DNA of 10,098 bases, taken from NCBI GenBank assembly GCA_016213595.1, contig JACRAA010000380.1, forward strand, positions 1-10,098, given 5' to 3'. Numbering within the stretch: position 1 is the stretch's first letter; the number at the start of each line of letters is the position of its first letter. The notes beneath the pieces are model-generated. The model searched no databases. It was not told the DNA's origin and saw only the letters and a program-made list of their open reading frames with translations. The position numbers and the translations under genes were made by a program. Source of the DNA: Actinomycetota bacterium. Its GTDB lineage: Bacteria; Actinomycetota; Actinomycetes; Propionibacteriales; Propionibacteriaceae. This document shows positions 7,494-10,098 of this stretch, in pieces.

Positions 7494-8902
7494 CGCTGTT
7501 CGAGCCCATCCCCGTCCTCCCTGCCGACGACGTCGGGCCCGTGCACTTCATCGCCATCGGCGGGGCGGGGATGAGCGGCATCGCCCAGCTGTACGCCGAG
7601 CGCGGGATCGAGGTCACCGGGTCCGACCAGGCCGACTCGCCCGCGCTTCGCCGTCTCGCCGCCGCCGGCATCCGCACCTTCGTCGGTCACCGCGCCGAGC
7701 AGATCGGCAACGCTCGCACCGTCGTCGTCTCCAGCGCCGTGAAGGAGTCGAACCCGGAGCTCGCGGCGGCCCGTGACAAGGGCCTCCTCGTCTGGCACCG
7801 GAGCGCAGCGCTGGCCGCGCTCATGCTGGGACGTACAGCCGTGTCGGTGAGCGGTACCCACGGCAAGACGACGACCTCGGCGATGACGGCGACGATGCTC
7901 GCCGCCGCGGGTGCCGACCCGTCGTACGTCGTCGGCTCCCCGTTGCAGGACTCCGGGTCGAGCGCCCACCTCGGGGCGGGCTCGACGTTCGTGGTCGAGG
8001 CCGACGAGTCCGACGGCAGCTTCCGGCAGTACCCGACCGTCGTCGCCGTCGTGTCCAACATCGAGGCCTACCACCTCGACAACTGGCTCACACCCGAGGC
8101 CTACGCCGCCGGCTTCGTCCAGTTCTGCACGTCGCGTACCGTCCGCACCGTCGTGCTGGACAGCGACGACCCCGGCTGCCGACGACTCCACGACTCCCTG
8201 CGTCGGGGCTCCGTGAGCGTCACCTGTGTGGGGGAGGGCGACGACGCGGACATCCGGCTCTCCCACATCGTGGAGGACGGCACAGCGGCACGCGCCACGC
8301 TGACCTGGCCGGGCGGTACGGGCGAGCTGCGGCTCGCAGTCCCCGGCCGGCACAACCTCCACAACGCGGCCGCGGCCTTCGCCGTCGGCCACCACCTGGG
8401 GCTCGACCCGCAGCTGCTGCTCGAGGGCGCGGCCGGCTTCGCCGGAACGGAACGACGCTTCCAGTTCGTGGCCGAGGTCGCGGGTGTTCGCGTCGTCGAC
8501 GACTACGCCCACCACCCGACGGAGATCGCCGCGACCCTCACCGCTGCGAGGGCGGCCGCCGGTACGGGACGGGTGGTGGCGTGCTTCCAGCCACACCTGT
8601 ACAGCCGGACGAGAGACTTCGCTGTCGAGTTCGGGCAGGCGCTCGCCGCCGCCGACGTCGTCGTCGTCACGGACGTGTACGCGGCTCGCGAGGAGCCCAT
8701 GGCGGGCGTCTCCAGCGAGCTCGTCGTCAGGGCGGCCCGCGACGCGGGCGCCGACGTCACATACGTCCCCGCGCTCGCCGACGTGCCGGCGGCCCTCGCC
8801 GGCCTGGCCCGGGAGGGCGACCTGATCCTCACTCTGGGCGCCGGGGACATCACGACCGCGGGTCCACTGCTCGCCGAGCTCCTCGAGGCACGTCGTGGCT
8901 GA
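7490..8902 (+). CDS. murC: UDP-N-acetylmuramate--L-alanine ligase MurC
   Basis: First Mur ligase of the stem-peptide pathway: it joins L-alanine to UDP-MurNAc with ATP in the cytoplasm. The protein has 470 residues, typical for MurC. The N-terminal domain has the MurC signature HFIAIGGAGMSGIA with GGAGMSG at 24-30. The P-loop SGTHGKTTT is at 121-129, with the THGK form characteristic of MurC. EADESDGSF begins at E170, GRHNLHNAAAAFAV at 286, DDYAHHPTEI has Y339, H341, H342 and E345, and CFQPHLYSRT starts at 365. All are diagnostic and intact. The ATG start overlaps the murG stop by 4 bases, and the end overlaps ftsQ by 8 bases. In many bacteria murB or ddl follows murC; here ftsQ follows directly. 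Confidence 0.98.
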   Translation: MTLFEPIPVLPADDVGPVHFIAIGGAGMSGIAQLYAERGIEVTGSDQADSPALRRLAAAGIRTFVGHRAEQIGNARTVVVSSAVKESNPELAAARDKGLLVWHRSAALAALMLGRTAVSVSGTHGKTTTSAMTATMLAAAGADPSYVVGSPLQDSGSSAHLGAGSTFVVEADESDGSFRQYPTVVAVVSNIEAYHLDNWLTPEAYAAGFVQFCTSRTVRTVVLDSDDPGCRRLHDSLRRGSVSVTCVGEGDDADIRLSHIVEDGTAARATLTWPGGTGELRLAVPGRHNLHNAAAAFAVGHHLGLDPQLLLEGAAGFAGTERRFQFVAEVAGVRVVDDYAHHPTEIAATLTAARAAAGTGRVVACFQPHLYSRTRDFAVEFGQALAAADVVVVTDVYAAREEPMAGVSSELVVRAARDAGADVTYVPALADVPAALAGLAREGDLILTLGAGDITTAGPLLAELLEARRG

Positions 8903-9623
8903 CCGGGCGCGCACCGTGGACGCCTCCGTACGGCTGGCGGCACGGCGTCGCGAGAGGCTGCGGCGGCGCGTGGTACGGGTCGCCGCGCTCGCCGGAGTGC
9001 TCGTCGTGGTGACCCTGACCGGCTGGCTGGTGTTCCTGTCGCCCGTGTTCGGCGTGACGACAGTGGCTGTCACGGGCACGTCCGTGCTTACGCCCGAGGC
9101 GGTGAAGGCGGCCGCCCAGGTGCCCCTGGGGACGCCGCTGGCCCGGCTCAACACGGCCGCGATCATGGCCCGCGTCGCACAGCTCAAGCCGGTCGCGGAG
9201 GTGACCGTGACACGGTCCGTGCCGCACAAGGTGACGATCGCGGTGACGGAGCGCAAGGCGGTGTACGCCCTGTCCTCCGGCAAGGGCTTCGACCTCGTCG
9301 ACGGTTCAGGCGTCGAGTACACCTCTGTCGCGGATGCGCCGAAGGGCCTGGTCGTCGCCGCGATCTCGGGGGACGACGAGCGGCTGCGGCGCGACGTCGC
9401 CACCGTCGTGGGCGCCGTGCCGCAGGCCGTGCGCGACCGGGCCGTGCTCGTCACGGCGAAGACGCCCGACAGCATCACGATCGAGCTGAGCGGCGGCGCA
9501 GAGGTCGTCTGGGGAAGTGCGGAGAGCTCGACGCAGAAGGCGCAGGTGCTCACCGCGCTGCTCGGGGTGAAGGGGACCGTCTACGACGTCAGCTCGCCCA
9601 GTCACCCCACGACGAAAAGCTGA
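8895..9623 (+). CDS. ftsQ: Cell division protein FtsQ (DivIB-type, POTRA domain)
   Basis: Bitopic divisome protein that links the cytoplasmic ring to the septal synthase; in other bacteria it works with FtsB/DivIC and FtsL. The 242 residues comprise a very basic cytoplasmic tail (arginine runs at 17-28), one membrane helix at about 29-48, and an extracytoplasmic part. The latter starts with a POTRA-like domain at about 50-120 (FGVTTVAVTGTSVLTPEAV, then an AEVTVTRSVPHKVTIAVTER strand region). A beta-rich FtsQ domain follows, ending near VYDVSSPSHPTTKS. The positive-inside charge pattern fits N-terminus in. The start is GTG, overlapping murC by 8 bases, with GAGG (8885-8888) 6 bases upstream. 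FtsQ sequences diverge strongly, so the call rests on topology, the POTRA pattern and position before ftsZ. Confidence 0.94.
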   Translation: MADRARTVDASVRLAARRRERLRRRVVRVAALAGVLVVVTLTGWLVFLSPVFGVTTVAVTGTSVLTPEAVKAAAQVPLGTPLARLNTAAIMARVAQLKPVAEVTVTRSVPHKVTIAVTERKAVYALSSGKGFDLVDGSGVEYTSVADAPKGLVVAAISGDDERLRRDVATVVGAVPQAVRDRAVLVTAKTPDSITIELSGGAEVVWGSAESSTQKAQVLTALLGVKGTVYDVSSPSHPTTKS

Positions 9624-9644
9624 CCTGTACGAGGTGGCCCCCGA

Positions 9645-9665
9645 CCCTTAACCCGAGGTCGAGGG
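9645..9665. repeat. Interrupted dyad symmetry upstream of ftsZ
   Basis: The arms are CCCT (9645-9648) with AGGG (9662-9665), and ACC (9651-9653) with GGT (9657-9659), all sharing one centre at 9655. An alternative pairing is CGACC (9642-9646) with GGTCG (9657-9661). No T-run follows, so it does not look like an intrinsic terminator. A DNA-binding site or a weak RNA hairpin in an ftsQ-ftsZ readthrough transcript are both possible. Confidence 0.45.
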
Positions 9666-9669
9666 ATGC

Positions 9670-9680
9670 GGCGAGTCGCC
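9670..9680. repeat. Short perfect inverted repeat upstream of ftsZ
   Basis: GGCGA and TCGCC flank a single central G, making an 11-base dyad only 4 bases after the preceding symmetric element. In GC-rich DNA such short palindromes can arise by chance, so functional meaning is uncertain. Confidence 0.4.
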
Positions 9681-9689
9681 CCAGAGAAC

Positions 9690-9719
9690 GTGGCAAAGGT
9701 TCGGCCTCTCTCGTAGCCT
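9690..9719 (+). promoter_or_regulatory. ftsZ: Candidate ftsZ promoter
   Basis: GTGGCA (9690-9695, four of six bases like TTGACA) is followed after 18 bases by TAGCCT (9714-9719), which fits the loose actinobacterial TANNNT -10 form. Transcription would start around 9725-9728, giving a leader of about 50 bases. The match is weak and the call rests partly on context: in actinobacteria such as Streptomyces, ftsZ is known to have its own promoters between ftsQ and ftsZ. Confidence 0.35.
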
Positions 9720-9739
9720 GACGGCACTGGGGACCGGCA

Positions 9740-9747
9740 GGGTACCC
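9740..9747. repeat. 8-base palindrome GGGTACCC in the ftsZ leader
   Basis: A perfect 8-base palindrome lies 31 bases before the ftsZ start and would fall in the leader RNA if the promoter candidate is correct. It has no loop, so it would act as a DNA site rather than a hairpin. It may be chance. Confidence 0.3.
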
Positions 9748-9768
9748 ATGCTCTTCTTCCGACCGAGC

Positions 9769-9772
9769 GAGG
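9769..9772 (+). promoter_or_regulatory. Ribosome binding site for ftsZ
   Basis: GAGG lies 6 bases before the GTG at 9779 and decides the start. No in-frame ATG is available nearby, and the protein from this GTG begins as actinobacterial FtsZ proteins do. Confidence 0.65.
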
Positions 9773-9778
9773 CTTCAC

Positions 9779-10098
9779 GTGGCAACGGCATCCCAGAACT
9801 ACCTGGCCATCATCAAGGTCGTCGGCGTCGGCGGCGGTGGCGTGAACGCTGTCAACCGGATGATCGAAGCCGGTCTGCGCGGGGTGGAGTTCATCGCAGT
9901 CAACACCGATGCCCAGGCCCTGCTGATGAGCGATGCCGACGTCAAGCTGGACATCGGTCGGGACCTGACACGCGGTCTCGGCGCTGGTGCCGACCCCGAG
10001 AAGGGCCGCCAGGCGGCGGAGGACCACGCGGACGAGATCGAGGAAGTCCTCAAGGGCGCGGACATGGTCTTCGTCACGGCCGGTGAGGGAGGCGGTAC
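9779..10098 (+). CDS. ftsZ: Cell division GTPase FtsZ, 3'-truncated
   Basis: Tubulin-like GTPase that polymerises at mid-cell into the Z ring and recruits the divisome, including FtsQ and FtsW. Only the first 106 codons are in the window. They cover a short N-terminal segment (MATASQNYLAIIKVVG), the first nucleotide loop GVGGGGVNAVNRM at 16-28, VNTDAQALL at 41-49, the loop around DIGRDLTRGLGAGADP at 58-73, and DMVFVTAGEGGG at 95-106. The sequence breaks off inside the tubulin signature GGGTG(S/T)G, after GGG and two bases of the next codon, likely threonine. The residues are near-invariant for FtsZ, so the call is certain despite truncation. The start is GTG with GAGG 6 bases upstream. The gene is set apart from ftsQ by 155 bases, unlike the tightly packed genes before it, suggesting added independent control. 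Confidence 0.98.
   Translation, partial: MATASQNYLAIIKVVGVGGGGVNAVNRMIEAGLRGVEFIAVNTDAQALLMSDADVKLDIGRDLTRGLGAGADPEKGRQAAEDHADEIEEVLKGADMVFVTAGEGGG

Noticed and set aside
8650..8670. Triplet-repeat-like run of GTC/GCC
   Set aside because: It encodes alanine and valine residues in the conserved AAADVVVVTDVYA segment of MurC. It reflects codon bias, not a repeat element.
7169..9553. Very long open frame on the minus strand (794 codons) opposite murG, murC and ftsQ
   Set aside because: It lies antisense to three well-supported genes. Its translation is rich in Arg, Ser, Thr and Gly with no recognisable domain, as expected for shadow frames in GC-rich DNA.
9642..9680. Intrinsic terminator after ftsQ
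   Set aside because: The dyads have short arms and no T-run follows either one, so termination is not supported.
9748..10086. ATG-started plus-strand open frame at the window end
   Set aside because: It is out of frame with ftsZ, which is unmistakable from the GTG at 9779. The alternative translation is Arg/Gly-rich with no known motif.

Overview
The window is a continuous stretch of a dcw (division and cell wall) cluster from a high-GC Gram-positive bacterium, almost certainly an actinobacterium (Actinomycetota). Base composition is visibly GC-rich (by eye about 70 %) with strong G/C at third codon positions. The gene order is murE-murF-mraY-murD-ftsW-murG-murC-ftsQ-ftsZ, with no ftsA, ddl or murB between murC and ftsZ. 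The FtsZ N-terminus has a typical actinobacterial sequence. I cannot name the family or genus from the sequence alone.

Layout: all nine genes are on the + strand and fill the window almost completely. It opens inside the ATP-binding loop of murE (5' end missing) and closes inside the GTP-binding signature of ftsZ (3' end missing). Seven complete genes lie between. From murE to ftsQ neighbours overlap by 4-10 bases or are separated by only 8-9 bases, as expected for one long, translationally coupled operon. The only non-coding stretch of any size is the 155-base ftsQ-ftsZ gap. It holds three short palindromes and a weak promoter candidate. There is no non-coding stretch longer than 300 bases.

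How the genes work together: MurC, MurD, MurE and MurF add L-Ala, D-Glu, the diamino acid and D-Ala-D-Ala in turn to UDP-MurNAc in the cytoplasm. MraY moves the phospho-MurNAc-pentapeptide onto undecaprenyl phosphate to make lipid I. MurG adds GlcNAc to give lipid II. FtsW polymerises lipid II at the septum, FtsQ is a bitopic divisome protein, and FtsZ forms the cytokinetic ring. The MurE DNPR motif suggests a meso-diaminopimelate peptidoglycan.

Four start codons are GTG (murF, murD, ftsQ, ftsZ). The murD and ftsW starts given here lie downstream of longer in-frame ATG possibilities. I saw no mobile elements, RNA genes, CRISPR arrays or signs of recent transfer. This is an ordinary core-genome region, and the points worth a second look are mainly regulatory (the ftsZ upstream region) and small protein-level details. 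I did not find an undescribed system.
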